Shown in pieces: positions 19,395-28,423 of a stretch of 64,000 bases of DNA (its first letter is position 1; every line of letters begins with the position of its first letter). The DNA comes from a bacterium. Its GTDB lineage: Bacteria; Deinococcota; Deinococci; Deinococcales; Deinococcaceae. The notes under the pieces were generated by a model that ran no database searches, had not been told where the DNA came from, and worked only from the letters and a program-made list of their open reading frames with translations. Location of the stretch: assembly GCA_021810505.1 (NCBI GenBank), contig JAJZIR010000002.1, positions 88,065 to 152,064 on the forward strand. Reading direction: 5' to 3'. Position numbers and translations under genes: made by a program.

Positions 19395-20639
19395 GGCCCT
19401 GCGCCCCCGCAGCCGGGAGACCCGCTCCAGCATCCAGGGCATGCTCAGCCCCTGCACCACGATGGAGAACACCGTGGCCCAGTAGGCCAAGCTGACCAGG
19501 GTTTGGCGCTCCGGGAGCTGGGGTAGGCTCAGGGCCAAAGCCAGGGTCAGGCCGCCGCGCAGGCCGCCCCAAGTCAGGAGTAGACCGGTGCCCCGGGGTT
19601 GCGGAGCGACCCGGCGCAGTCCCAGCAGCGGCAGCTGCACGCTGAATAGCCGGATGAGCAGCATCAGGGCGACCAAGGCCGGGGCCAGCAGCAGCTGCCG
19701 GGGGCGCAGGCCCAAGGTGATCACCTCCAGGCCGATCAGGGCGAACAGCACGGTATTGAGCAGCTCGTCCAGCGATTCCCAAAACAGCCCGACCCGCTCC
19801 CGGGAGCGCTCGGAGAGCCCGTAGCGCCAGCCGTAGTGGCCGATCAGCAAGCCGCTGACCACCATGGTGAGCGGTCCGGAGCTGCCCAAGGCCAGCGCCA
19901 GGCTGTAGCCTCCGGAGGCGACCGCTAGGGTGATCAGCAGCTCGCTGAGGGGGTCGTCGGTGGTCGAGAGCAGGTAGGTGGCCAGGATCCCCAGCAGGCC
20001 CCCCAGCAGGATGGCCAAGATCACCTGGCGCGCGAGCAGCCCGAGGACCCCGCCCAGGCCGACGTCCTGATGGCCGACTGCGCCCAGCAGACTGGTGAAC
20101 AGGATCAGCCCCACCCCGTCGTTGAACAGCGCCTCCCCGGCGATCAGGGCCCGGAAACCGGCCGAGAAGTTGCGGCGCCGGATCAGATCCAGCACCGCCA
20201 CCGGGTCGGTAGGGGAGAGCAGGGCGCCGAACAGCAGGCCCTCCGCCGGGCTGATCGCCAGCCCGGCGGCCCGCAGCAGGGCGGTGGCGCTCAGGCCCAG
20301 CAGCAGGGCGGTTACCAGGGTGGACAGCGTCGCCAAGCTGAAGACCAGCCTGGCCTGCTCGCGCAGGGCGTCCATGCCCACCCCCAGCGAGCCAGCGAAC
20401 AGCAGAAAACCCAGCAGCCCCTGCAGCACCAGCTTGCTGAAGGGGATGTGGCCCAGCAGGGCCCGGGCCGCCCCTGCGGCCTCCGCCCCCACCCCGCCCA
20501 GCAGGGGCAGGGCCGAGCCCAGCACCAGGCCGCTGACAGTCACGGCGATGCTGACCGGCCAGTGCAGCAGCCGGCTGTTCAGGTAAGCCAGCAGGGCCAC
20601 CAGGCTGATCAGCAGCGCCGAGACCTGAAAGAGGTTCAA
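19380..20639 (-). CDS. Na+/H+ antiporter (CPA1 type)
   Basis: 419-aa membrane protein with about 12 hydrophobic segments. The CPA1 motif is in FRALIAGEALFNDGVGLILF (the conserved Asn-Asp pair needed for ion exchange), with GALLSPTDPVAVLDL ahead of it. It exchanges Na+ or K+ for protons across the inner membrane for pH and salt homeostasis. There is no C-terminal TrkA or long cytoplasmic domain. Lies 10 bases downstream of the HD-domain gene in a minus-strand run from the phosphorylase gene. Confidence 0.87.
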   Translation of the reverse strand: MNLFQVSALLISLVALLAYLNSRLLHWPVSIAVTVSGLVLGSALPLLGGVGAEAAGAARALLGHIPFSKLVLQGLLGFLLFAGSLGVGMDALREQARLVFSLATLSTLVTALLLGLSATALLRAAGLAISPAEGLLFGALLSPTDPVAVLDLIRRRNFSAGFRALIAGEALFNDGVGLILFTSLLGAVGHQDVGLGGVLGLLARQVILAILLGGLLGILATYLLSTTDDPLSELLITLAVASGGYSLALALGSSGPLTMVVSGLLIGHYGWRYGLSERSRERVGLFWESLDELLNTVLFALIGLEVITLGLRPRQLLLAPALVALMLLIRLFSVQLPLLGLRRVAPQPRGTGLLLTWGGLRGGLTLALALSLPQLPERQTLVSLAYWATVFSIVVQGLSMPWMLERVSRLRGRRASRPL

Positions 20640-20649
20640 GCCCAGCTCT

Positions 20650-21579
20650 TCAGGCCCGTACGAACTGGGTCCCGCGCAGCTCCACCCGCTCGATGATCCG
20701 CTGCTCCCCGCCTTCGCTGAGCTGGGTGGTGGCCAGGAGCGCCACGTAAGGGGCCAGGGGGGAGTGGATGACCTTGGTGGCCAGGGTCTCCTCGACCTGG
20801 AAGATGCCGGCCGAGTTGTTCATGTGCACTTCGATCTGGACCGGCCGATCACTGCCCTTGGAGATGATCACCTGGTCGACCGCCAAGGCGCTGACCGAGT
20901 GGATGTCGGTGGTTCCCAGCGCGAAGGCTTTCCGCCCGCGCCCCTTGGTGATATCGGTGCCGTCGGCCACCGCGGTGACCCCAGCCTCCACCGTCAGCGG
21001 CGCTGGGTCTAGGTCGTGGCAGGCCACGCAGTGCAGGGCGAAACCCAGCATCCGGGCCCGCTGGGAGGCGTCAGGGTAGATCGGCGCGAGGATACGCTCC
21101 AGAATGGGCTTGGCCAGCAGCAGGCTGCTCAGCTCGTGGCGCTGGCGGTGCACCAGGTTGCCGATGTCGTGCAGCATGGTGCCCAGCAACACCACCACCT
21201 GGGCGTCCTCCTGGGTCCCGTAGCCCTGTTCCACCAGGTCGGGGGTGATGCCCCCCTGCTGGAGCAGCTTGAGGATCACCAGGCTGGCCGCCCCGGTCAC
21301 CCAGGCGTGCACCCGGCCGTGGTCGTTGTAGCCCAGCTTGCGCACGGTGATGTAGTTGGCCAGGTCCCAGTAGGCCAGCGCTTCGGGGTCGTCGCTCAGG
21401 CTCAGGTAGGCCGCCAGCGCCCGCGAGTCCCCCAGAGCCGCGCGGATGAACTTGTCGGCCTCCTCGGTCAGGCGTCCCTGAGGGGTGGCGTAAGCCAGGC
21501 CGGCCGGGCCCTGGTCTTGGCCGAGCTGCTGCAGCGTCCCGCCCTCCACGGTCAGGGTCATCCGGTCTTGGCTGCCCAT
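20650..21579 (-). CDS. HD-domain phosphohydrolase
   Basis: 309-aa protein with an HD metal-binding domain: His ligands in DHGRVHAW, the His-Asp pair in LLGTMLHDIGNLVHR, and a later FALHCVACHDLDP and AVADGTDITKGRGRKAF. Probably hydrolyses a phosphoester or nucleotide; substrate not determinable. The start is MGSQDRMTLTVEGG, whose ATG overlaps the stop of the enoyl-CoA hydratase gene (TGATG). The longer open frame upstream is the reverse reading of that gene. Similar proteins are common in Deinococcota and archaea, usually annotated only as HD domain. Confidence 0.8.
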   Translation of the reverse strand: MGSQDRMTLTVEGGTLQQLGQDQGPAGLAYATPQGRLTEEADKFIRAALGDSRALAAYLSLSDDPEALAYWDLANYITVRKLGYNDHGRVHAWVTGAASLVILKLLQQGGITPDLVEQGYGTQEDAQVVVLLGTMLHDIGNLVHRQRHELSSLLLAKPILERILAPIYPDASQRARMLGFALHCVACHDLDPAPLTVEAGVTAVADGTDITKGRGRKAFALGTTDIHSVSALAVDQVIISKGSDRPVQIEVHMNNSAGIFQVEETLATKVIHSPLAPYVALLATTQLSEGGEQRIIERVELRGTQFVRA

Positions 21580-22373
21580 CAGCGCCCCTCCCAGCGCGGG
21601 GAGCGCTTCTCCAGGAAGGCCCGCACCCCTTCTCGCTTGTCGGCGCTGCTGCAGGCCAGGCCGAACAGATCGGCTTCCAGCTCCAGGCCCTCCCCCAGCG
21701 GCCCGTCTTGGCCGCGGCGGACCGCTTCCTTGATCAGCCCGACCGACAGCGGGGCGCTGCTGGACAGCAGCCGCTCCAAGTACTCCCTGGCCGCCTGCAG
21801 GGGTTCCTCGCTGACCAGGTTGATCAGCCCCATCTGCAGCGCCTCCCCGGCGGAGACCTGCCGGCCGGACAGCAGCAGGTCCAAGGCCCGCCCCAGCCCG
21901 ATCAGCCGGGGCAGCCGCTGGGTCCCGCCGTAGCCGGGGATCAGCCCCAGCTTCACCTCCGGGAATCCCAGCTTGGCTTGGGGGTGGGCGACCCGCAGGT
22001 CGCAGGCCAAGGCCAGCTCCAGCCCACCCCCCAGGGCGTAGCCGGAGATGGCGGCCATGGTGGGGATGGGCAGCTGACTGATCACCTGGAAGACGTCCTG
22101 GCCGGCTAGGCTGAGCTCCCTGCCCTCGAAAGCGCTCTCCACCGCGTCCAGCTCGGTCAGGTCGGCCCCGGCGGCGAAAGCCCGTTCCTGGCCGGTGATC
22201 AGCAGGGCCAGCAGCTCGGCCTGCTCGGAGACCCACTCGACCGCCTCGGCCAGATCGGCGAAGACCTGGCTGCTCAGGGCGTTGAGGGACTGGGGCCGGT
22301 TGAGGGTCAGCAGGGCGATTTCCCCGTGGCGATCCACCAGCAGGGTTTCGAACTGCGGTTCAGCCGGGCTCAT
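21579..22373 (-). CDS. Enoyl-CoA hydratase/isomerase family protein
   Basis: 264-aa crotonase-fold enzyme, hydrating or isomerising acyl-CoA thioesters, probably in fatty-acid breakdown. Oxyanion-hole segments are visible as ERAFAAGADLTELDA and ISGYALGGGLELALACDLRVAHPQAKLGFPEVKLGLIPG (both quoted in part), with the catalytic Glu in FPEVKLGL. Start overlaps the phosphorylase stop (ATGA), so it is coupled to it. No other beta-oxidation gene lies nearby, so the pathway is not proven. Confidence 0.87.
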   Translation of the reverse strand: MSPAEPQFETLLVDRHGEIALLTLNRPQSLNALSSQVFADLAEAVEWVSEQAELLALLITGQERAFAAGADLTELDAVESAFEGRELSLAGQDVFQVISQLPIPTMAAISGYALGGGLELALACDLRVAHPQAKLGFPEVKLGLIPGYGGTQRLPRLIGLGRALDLLLSGRQVSAGEALQMGLINLVSEEPLQAAREYLERLLSSSAPLSVGLIKEAVRRGQDGPLGEGLELEADLFGLACSSADKREGVRAFLEKRSPRWEGR

Positions 22374-23086
22374 GCCTCTCCCGCCGGGCTGCTCAGGGCC
22401 TCCAGGGCGACCTCCACCATGGCCGCCACCCCCTGCTGCAGCGCCTCGGGGGCGATAAACGCTTCTCCGACCGGGTTGCTGCAGGTCAGCAGGCAGCCGG
22501 CCTGCACCCCCCGCAGCGCCGCGATGGTCAGCAGGGCGGCCGCCTCCATCTCCACGGCCAGCACCCCCCGCTGGCGCAGCGCGGCGCGGCGCTGGGGGTT
22601 CTCGGCGTAGAAGGCGTCCTCGGTGGCGATCAAACCCACCTGGTAGGGCCAGCCCTTGGCCCTGGCCGCCCGGACGCTGCGCTCCAGCAGGGGATAGCTG
22701 GCGGCCGGCGCGTAGGGATCGCCGCCCAGGTACTGCCGGCTGGTCCCGTCTAGGGGCACCGCGGCCTGGGCGATGACCAGGTCGGCGGGGCCCACCGAGG
22801 GCTGGAGGGCCCCGCAGGTTCCCACCCGCAGCAGCTGCTTGGCCCCTAACTGGATCAGCTCCTCGGTGACGATGGCGGCGCTCGGCCCGCCCATCCCGCT
22901 GGTCTGCACGCTGATCTCTACCCCCCGGAAACGGCCGGTGTATCCCAGCAGGCCGCGGTGGTCGCTGTAGAGTCGGGGGTGGGTGAAGTACTGCTCGGCG
23001 ATCCAGCGAGCCCTCCCTGGATCGCCGGGGAGCAAGACCCGCTCGGCGACCTCTCCTGGGCTGGCGTGAAGGTGTAAAGGTGACAT
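22370..23086 (-). CDS. deoD: Purine nucleoside phosphorylase, DeoD type
   Basis: 238-aa hexameric-type nucleoside phosphorylase that splits purine (deoxy)nucleosides with phosphate. Phosphate-binding residues appear in LLPGDPGRARWIAE and LLRVGTCGALQ; VQTSGMGGPSAAIVTEELI and VLAVEMEAAALLTIA (ribose-binding Met-Glu) complete the pattern. Uridine phosphorylase is a close relative, so substrate choice is tentative. First gene of a tight set: phosphorylase, enoyl-CoA hydratase, HD hydrolase, antiporter. Confidence 0.85.
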   Translation of the reverse strand: MSPLHLHASPGEVAERVLLPGDPGRARWIAEQYFTHPRLYSDHRGLLGYTGRFRGVEISVQTSGMGGPSAAIVTEELIQLGAKQLLRVGTCGALQPSVGPADLVIAQAAVPLDGTSRQYLGGDPYAPAASYPLLERSVRAARAKGWPYQVGLIATEDAFYAENPQRRAALRQRGVLAVEMEAAALLTIAALRGVQAGCLLTCSNPVGEAFIAPEALQQGVAAMVEVALEALSSPAGEA

Positions 23087-23141
23087 AGCGCCAGTATAGG
23101 TCCGCTCGGCCGGGATTCCCCGCGGCGGCCTGACCCGGGAG

Positions 23142-23861
23142 CTAGGTCTGCTTGACCAAGATCCTCCCGCAGGAGGGGCACTTGACCACCGGCAGGCGCT
23201 GGGCGGCGGCCCGCTGCTGGATGGTCACCGGCAGGTGCATGTTGCAGCCCCCGCAGCGCCCACCGACCACCAAGGCGACGCCGGCCCCCTTTTTGGCCCG
23301 GCGGATCAAGGTGTATTCCCGCAGCAGCACCCGGTCGATGGTGCCGGACAGCGCCTCGCGCTCCCCCTGGTGGCGGCGCTGCTCGCCCTGCAGGGCTTCC
23401 ACCCGCAGGGCGTTGGCCTGCTCCAGCTGCTCCAGCTGGGGCGCCAAGCTCTCCAGCTCCGAGCTAGCTCGGGCCAGCTGGCCCTGCAGCTGCTCGCTGC
23501 GCTCGTACAGCGGGGTGAGCACCTCCTCTTCCAGCTCGGCGATCCGGTCGCTCAGCTGGTGGATCAGGTTCTCGTACTGGGTCTGCAGCTTGCTGTCGAA
23601 AGCGTTGCGCTCCTGATCGCCCCTGGCCCGGTTGAGCTTGTCTTGATAGTCGGCCAGCTCGGCCTCGGCTTGGGAGACCTCGCGCCGGTTGCCCCCCAGC
23701 TGCTGCTCCAAGCCGCGGAGCTGGGCGTCTAGCTCCTCCTTGGCCCGCCTCAGGGCCAGCAGGTCCTCTGGGATGGCGTGCACCTCCTGCTCGATCCGGT
23801 CGATCTCTAAGTCGATGGCCTGGATCTGGAGCAGCTCCTCAAGCATTCCGGCGTCGCTCAT
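23142..23861 (-). CDS. Coiled-coil zinc-ribbon protein (COG1579 family)
   Basis: 239-aa cytosolic protein. Residues 5-170 are a long coiled coil rich in Glu, Gln and Leu; the C-terminus is a four-cysteine zinc ribbon, CGGC near 204-207 and CPSC near 229-232. Such proteins are widespread and bind nucleic acid or ribosome-associated partners, but no reaction is assigned. Divergent from recD2, with a 121-base gap in which I see no clear promoter. Confidence 0.85.
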   Translation of the reverse strand: MSDAGMLEELLQIQAIDLEIDRIEQEVHAIPEDLLALRRAKEELDAQLRGLEQQLGGNRREVSQAEAELADYQDKLNRARGDQERNAFDSKLQTQYENLIHQLSDRIAELEEEVLTPLYERSEQLQGQLARASSELESLAPQLEQLEQANALRVEALQGEQRRHQGEREALSGTIDRVLLREYTLIRRAKKGAGVALVVGGRCGGCNMHLPVTIQQRAAAQRLPVVKCPSCGRILVKQT

Positions 23862-23982
23862 CTGAGTCAGTCTACACCGCGCCTGCGCGCAGCCGGCAGC
23901 TGGCCCGGCGGTTCGGGTCTGGGGTGGGGAAATGTGGCCGCTGCCGCTTCCCAGGGCCGGCTTAGTGGCAACATGGAGGGGA

Positions 23983-26145
23983 GTGGAATCCTTGCGGCTC
24001 AGCGGCCAGGTCGAACGGGTGACCTTTCACAACCCCGACAACGGCTTCTGCGTCCTGCAGGTGCGCCTCCCGGGACGCCGGGAGCTGGCCGCGGTGGTGG
24101 GCTACGCCGTCTCGGTCAACCCAGGGGAGACGGTGCGCCTGCAGGGGCACTGGGCGGTGGACCTGACCCACGGCCAGCAGTTCCGGGCCGATTCGGTGGT
24201 GGCTATCCCCCCCAGCTCTGAGGAGGGCCTGATCCGCTACCTGGGCTCCGGCCTGATCCGGGGGGTCGGGCCGGTCTACGCCGAGCGCTTGGTCGCCGCC
24301 TTCGGGACCGCGGTTCTGGAGGTGATCGACGCTGGGGGCGCCGGCCTGGAGAAGGTCCCCGGCATCGGCCCCAAGCGGGCAGCCCAGATCCGCGGCAGCT
24401 GGGCCGAGCAGCGCTCGGTGCGCGAGATCATGCTGTTCCTGCACGCCCAAGGGGTGAGCACCGCCCGGGCGGTGCGCATCTTCAAGACCTACGGGGAGCA
24501 GGCCGTCTCGGTCATCCGGGAGAACCCCTACCGCTTGGCCAAGGACGTGCGCGGGATCGGCTTCAAGACCGCCGACCAGATCGCCGCTCGCCTAGGCATC
24601 GCCCGGGACGCCCCGGTGCGGGTGGAGGCCGGCTTGGTCTACGTCCTGGAGCAGGCCCTGGACCAAGGTCACTGCGGGCTGCCCAAGGTGCAGCTGATCT
24701 CCGAGGCAGCCAAGCGGCTGGAAGTGGACTCCTCTCTGGCCTTAGCCGCCCTGCAAGCCGACCTGGCTTCCGGCCAGGTGGTCTTGGCCGACCTGCGCGG
24801 CAAAGAGGGGGTGCTGCTCGGCGGCCTCTACCGGGCGGAGCAGGAGATCGCCGAGCGGGTTCTGGCCCGGCTGGGCCCGCCGCCCTGGGGAAAACTGGAC
24901 GCCGCGGCCGCCACCGCCTGGGTCGAGCGGCGCAGCGCCCTGCAGCTAGCGCCGAGCCAGCGCCGAGCCCTGGCTTTGGCCCTGGCCAGCGGGCTGTGTA
25001 TTTTGACCGGGGGCCCGGGGGTAGGGAAGACCACCTTGGTGCGCAGCCTGCTGCAGATTCTCACAGCCAAAGGGGTCCGGTCGCTGCTGGCCGCCCCGAC
25101 CGGCCGAGCAGCCAAACGCCTGTTCGAAGCCAGCGGCTTGGAGGCCAAGACCCTGCACCGCCTGCTGGAGGTGGACCCCGTCCAGGGGGGATTTCGCAGG
25201 GGGCTGGAGCGGCCGCTGGACTGCGACCTGCTGATCGTCGACGAGGCCAGCATGGTGGACGTCCCGATGATGCGCGCGCTCCTGCGAGCCCTGCCGGTCG
25301 GGGCAGCCCTCTACCTGGTCGGCGACGCCGACCAGCTGCCCTCGGTGGGCCCGGGCCAGGTTCTAGCCGACCTGATCGCTTCCCAGCGAGTGCCGGTCGC
25401 CCGCCTGGGTGAGATCTTCCGCCAAGCGGCGGCCAGCCAGATCGTCACCAACGCCCACCGCATCCGCGAGGGCCGCATGCCCGATCTGGTTTCGGCGCGC
25501 AGCGGCGACTTTTACTTCGTGGATGCCGAGCAGCCCGAGCAGGCGGTGGACCGGCTGCAGCGCCTGCTCTGCGAGCGGATACCCAAAACCTTCGGGCTCG
25601 ACCCGGTTCAAGACGTCCAGGTGCTCTGCCCGATGAACCGCGGCGGTTTAGGCGCCCGGGCATTGAACTTGCTGCTGCAGGACCGGCTCAACCCCAGGGA
25701 GGCCCGGGTGGAGCGTTTCGGTTGGCGCTACGGCTTGGGGGACAAGGTCATGCAGGTCGAGAATGACTACCAGCGCGAGGTCTACAACGGTGATCTGGGG
25801 CGGATCGAGCAGGTGGATTGGGAGCAGCGCTGCTTGGAAGTGCGCTTCGACAGCCGCCTGGTCCAGTATCCCTTCGACGAGCTGGATACGCTGTCCCTGG
25901 CCTTCGCCACCACCATCCACAAGAGCCAAGGCTCGGAGTACCCCGCGGTGATCATCCCGCTCAGCACCCAGCACGCCACCATCTTGGGCCGGCGGCTGCT
26001 CTACACCGCGGTGACCCGCGGCCGCAAGCTGGTCATCCTGATCGGCCAGCGCCGAGCCCTGGGGTTGGCGGTGCGCCGGGTGCAGGGCCAGCGCTGGACC
26101 AAGCTGGGAGACTGGCTGCGCGCCCCCGGCCCAGGGGCCGGGTGA
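23983..26145 (+). CDS. recD2: RecD2-type ATP-dependent DNA helicase
   Basis: 720-aa SF1B 5'-3' helicase, the stand-alone RecD of organisms without RecBC. The N-terminal OB-like region (SGQVERVTFHNPDNGFCVLQV) and tandem helix-hairpin-helix motifs (about 80-210) are followed by Walker A GGPGVGKTT (about 342-350), IVDEASMVD (motif II), GDADQLPSVG (motif III) and, near the C-terminus, TIHKSQGSEYP and YTAVTRGR. The GTG at 23983 behind GGAGGGG is preferred; the frame is open 17 codons further up. Involved in DNA repair. Single-gene unit. Confidence 0.92.
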   Translation: MESLRLSGQVERVTFHNPDNGFCVLQVRLPGRRELAAVVGYAVSVNPGETVRLQGHWAVDLTHGQQFRADSVVAIPPSSEEGLIRYLGSGLIRGVGPVYAERLVAAFGTAVLEVIDAGGAGLEKVPGIGPKRAAQIRGSWAEQRSVREIMLFLHAQGVSTARAVRIFKTYGEQAVSVIRENPYRLAKDVRGIGFKTADQIAARLGIARDAPVRVEAGLVYVLEQALDQGHCGLPKVQLISEAAKRLEVDSSLALAALQADLASGQVVLADLRGKEGVLLGGLYRAEQEIAERVLARLGPPPWGKLDAAAATAWVERRSALQLAPSQRRALALALASGLCILTGGPGVGKTTLVRSLLQILTAKGVRSLLAAPTGRAAKRLFEASGLEAKTLHRLLEVDPVQGGFRRGLERPLDCDLLIVDEASMVDVPMMRALLRALPVGAALYLVGDADQLPSVGPGQVLADLIASQRVPVARLGEIFRQAAASQIVTNAHRIREGRMPDLVSARSGDFYFVDAEQPEQAVDRLQRLLCERIPKTFGLDPVQDVQVLCPMNRGGLGARALNLLLQDRLNPREARVERFGWRYGLGDKVMQVENDYQREVYNGDLGRIEQVDWEQRCLEVRFDSRLVQYPFDELDTLSLAFATTIHKSQGSEYPAVIIPLSTQHATILGRRLLYTAVTRGRKLVILIGQRRALGLAVRRVQGQRWTKLGDWLRAPGPGAG

Positions 26146-26263
26146 GAGCTGGGCGGTAAGGGTTCCCGGGCGCGGCTGGCTGCCCCATCCGGCGCCCGAG
26201 AAGGCCTGACCTCCCAGGGTGGCGGGGAGTCTCGGTGCCGGGTTCGCTCTCATAGGGAAGAGA

Positions 26264-26292
26264 GAAGCGGAGCTTTCTGAAAGCTCCGCTTC
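26264..26292. terminator. Bidirectional intrinsic terminator
   Basis: Perfect stem GAAGCGGAGCTTT with loop CTG and the matching arm AAAGCTCCGCTTC, followed by TTCC on the plus side. It lies between the end of recD2 and the 3' end of tRNA-Val and can serve either transcript. Confidence 0.75.
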
Positions 26293-26296
26293 TTCC

Positions 26297-26370
<74 letters not shown>

Positions 26371-26376
26371 TTTGCC

Positions 26377-26451
26377 TGGAGGCGCCGGGCGGATTCGAAC
26401 CGCCGTATAAAGGTTTTGCAGACCTTCGCCTTACCCCTTGGCTACGGCGCC
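26377..26451 (-). tRNA. tRNA-Cys (anticodon GCA)
   Basis: 75-base cloverleaf, minus strand. Acceptor GGCGCCG/CGGCGCC, anticodon stem around CTGCAAA (anticodon GCA), T arm GGCGGTTCGAATCCGCC, CCA encoded. Six bases upstream of tRNA-Val in a two-gene unit ending at the terminator 26264-26292. Confidence 0.94.
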
Positions 26452-26515
26452 GCAGAGACCGCCGGGCTCTCGGCAAGGAATCCTAGCACGCTCCGGAAGG
26501 GCTGTCAAACGGCCC

Positions 26516-26640
26516 CTGCGCCTCAAGGCACGCGCTCAGCCTGCGCCTCAAGGCACGCGCTCAGCCTGCGCCTCAAGGCACGCGCTCAGCCTGTACCTCA
26601 AGGCACGCGCTCAGCCTGCGCCTCAAGGCACGCGCTCAGC
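26516..26640. repeat. 25-bp tandem repeat, five copies
   Basis: Unit begins CTGCGCCTCAAGGCACGCGC and ends TCAGC. Copies start at 26516, 26541, 26566, 26591 and 26616; the fourth differs (CTGTACC). It lies between the 5' end of tRNA-Cys and the 3' end of the exporter gene. No gene product is implied, since it is open in several frames only because of its composition. Confidence 0.93.
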
Positions 26641-26663
26641 CCCGAACCGGGTCAGCCGCAGCG

Positions 26664-28130
26664 CTAGCTTCTGGAGACGTTCTGGTGGGGTTCGCCGGCG
26701 GGTAGGCCGTGGCTGGGCCGCAGGTAGGATAAGGCCGCGGCGACGATGCTGACCGCGAAGCAGAACCAGAAGGCGCCGTGCAGCCCCTGATCGAAGAGCC
26801 GGGTAGCCCTAGGGTCTCCCAGACCGCCCCCGTTTAAGAACACTTTCTGCAACAGGTTTTCCGGTACCTGGCTGAGCACTAGGGGGAAGATGACCGCGAT
26901 GCTCAACATCTGGCCGGTGTTGGCCAGCATGGTGCGCATCCCGGCAGCGACCCCGCGCTGGTTGGGCAGCACCGAGCTCATGATCGCGTTGGTGTTGGGG
27001 CTGCTGAACAGGCCTGAGCCCATCCCCAGCAGCACCATGAAAGCGGCCAACAGCCAGTAGGGGGTCAGCTGGGTGATGGTGGTGAGCAGCAGCAGCGCTA
27101 CCGAGGAGAGGACCAGGCCCAGAGTGGCCAGCAGCCTGGAGCCGATCCGGTCCGACAGCGCCCCGGAGGCCGGGCCGACCGCCATGAAGGCCAGGCCGAA
27201 GGGGGCCAGCATCAACCCAGCGCTGAGGGGGTTTTGGCCGTAGGGACCCTGCAGGAAGAAGATCAGCACGAACAGGACCGCTCCCCTGGCCAGCCCGTTC
27301 AGCGCGTTGGCCAAGTTGGCGAAGGCGAACAGGCGGTCGCGGAAGAGCCCCAGGTCGAACATCGGCTGCGCGGTCCGCAGCTCGATCCAGAAGAAAGCTA
27401 TCAGGCTCAGGGCGGCGGCGATCAGGAGGGCGAGGTTGACCTGAGGTCCGAAGAGCGGGAAGGCCAGCAGCGATACCCCCAGCAGCAGGCAGCCTAAGCC
27501 GATAAAAAAGGTCAGGCTGCCCGGCCAGTCGAAGGTCTGCTTGGTCGGCAGGCGCACCGGGTCGCGCAGCCGCCAGATTCCCCACAGGGTCCCGAAGATG
27601 CCCAGCGGGACGTTGAACCAGAAGATCCAGTGCCAGGAGATGCTGGTCAGCAAGCCGCCGACCACCGGCCCCAGCACGAAGCCGGCCGCGCCGGCGATCT
27701 GGTTGACCCCTAAACCTAGGCCCACCCGGCCGCGCTTGAAAGCGTCGGTGACGATGGCGGTGCTGTTGGTGATCAGCAGCGCCCCGCCCACGCTCTGCAC
27801 CACCCGGTAGAGGACCAGGTCCCAGCCGTGGTACTGGGGCTGGGCGAAGCCGGCCAGCAGCGATCCCAGGGTGAAGATCGCGAAGCCGGCGTTGTACAGC
27901 GCCTTGCGGCCCACTATGTCGGCGATCCGTCCGATGATCGGGACCAGCGCGGTGGTGATCAGCAAGTAGCCCAACAGCACCCACATGATGGTGAGGAAGC
28001 TGCTGTGCAGGTCCTTGAGGATGCTCGGTAGGGCGATCAGCAGCGCCGAGCCCTGGACCGAAGCCAGCAGCGCACCCACTGTCGTCACCGAGAGCGCGAC
28101 CCAGGGATAGCTGTCTCGGTCGGTGGTCAT
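26664..28130 (-). CDS. DHA2-type MFS multidrug exporter
   Basis: 488-aa major facilitator with about 14 hydrophobic segments (EmrB/QacA type), exporting drugs or lipophilic compounds with proton influx. Visible motifs: WVLLGYLLITTALVPIIGRIADIVGRKALY (motif A region, quoted in part), LVLYRVVQSVGGALLITNS, and motif C in GVNQIAGAAGFVLGPVVGGLL. No membrane-fusion partner or TetR/MarR regulator lies beside it. Transcribed toward the tandem repeat; 290 bases separate its start from the distal end of the CRISPR array, and I see no gene in that gap. Confidence 0.88.
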   Translation of the reverse strand: MTTDRDSYPWVALSVTTVGALLASVQGSALLIALPSILKDLHSSFLTIMWVLLGYLLITTALVPIIGRIADIVGRKALYNAGFAIFTLGSLLAGFAQPQYHGWDLVLYRVVQSVGGALLITNSTAIVTDAFKRGRVGLGLGVNQIAGAAGFVLGPVVGGLLTSISWHWIFWFNVPLGIFGTLWGIWRLRDPVRLPTKQTFDWPGSLTFFIGLGCLLLGVSLLAFPLFGPQVNLALLIAAALSLIAFFWIELRTAQPMFDLGLFRDRLFAFANLANALNGLARGAVLFVLIFFLQGPYGQNPLSAGLMLAPFGLAFMAVGPASGALSDRIGSRLLATLGLVLSSVALLLLTTITQLTPYWLLAAFMVLLGMGSGLFSSPNTNAIMSSVLPNQRGVAAGMRTMLANTGQMLSIAVIFPLVLSQVPENLLQKVFLNGGGLGDPRATRLFDQGLHGAFWFCFAVSIVAAALSYLRPSHGLPAGEPHQNVSRS

Positions 28131-28423
28131 ATTGCCCCCTTCCCGCGCCCAGCGCGTTCAAGCCCGATTAGAAGCCCGGGGAGCCCGGGCCGTTGTGAGC
28201 TGCTCTACACTCCAGCCAGGGGTCAATCGCCTGCCCGCGGGCGGGCGGGTCTGGGCCGGAGCCAAAATCCCTTCCCTGGCCTGGCCAGGGCGCTGCGCCG
28301 CGGCGTCCATACCTGAGAAGACCGGGTAGGCTCCCTCAGCCTGCCGGCTTGGTGACCTAGTCTCCTAGGAGTTCCTTCAGCCTTTTGGACTGCGCGTCTT
28401 TCTTGGGATCCCAGATCCCCAAC

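Noticed and set aside
21580..22236. N-terminal extension of the HD-domain protein
   Set aside because: Low-complexity Arg/Gly/Ala sequence overlapping the enoyl-CoA hydratase gene; the coupled ATG at 21579 is better.
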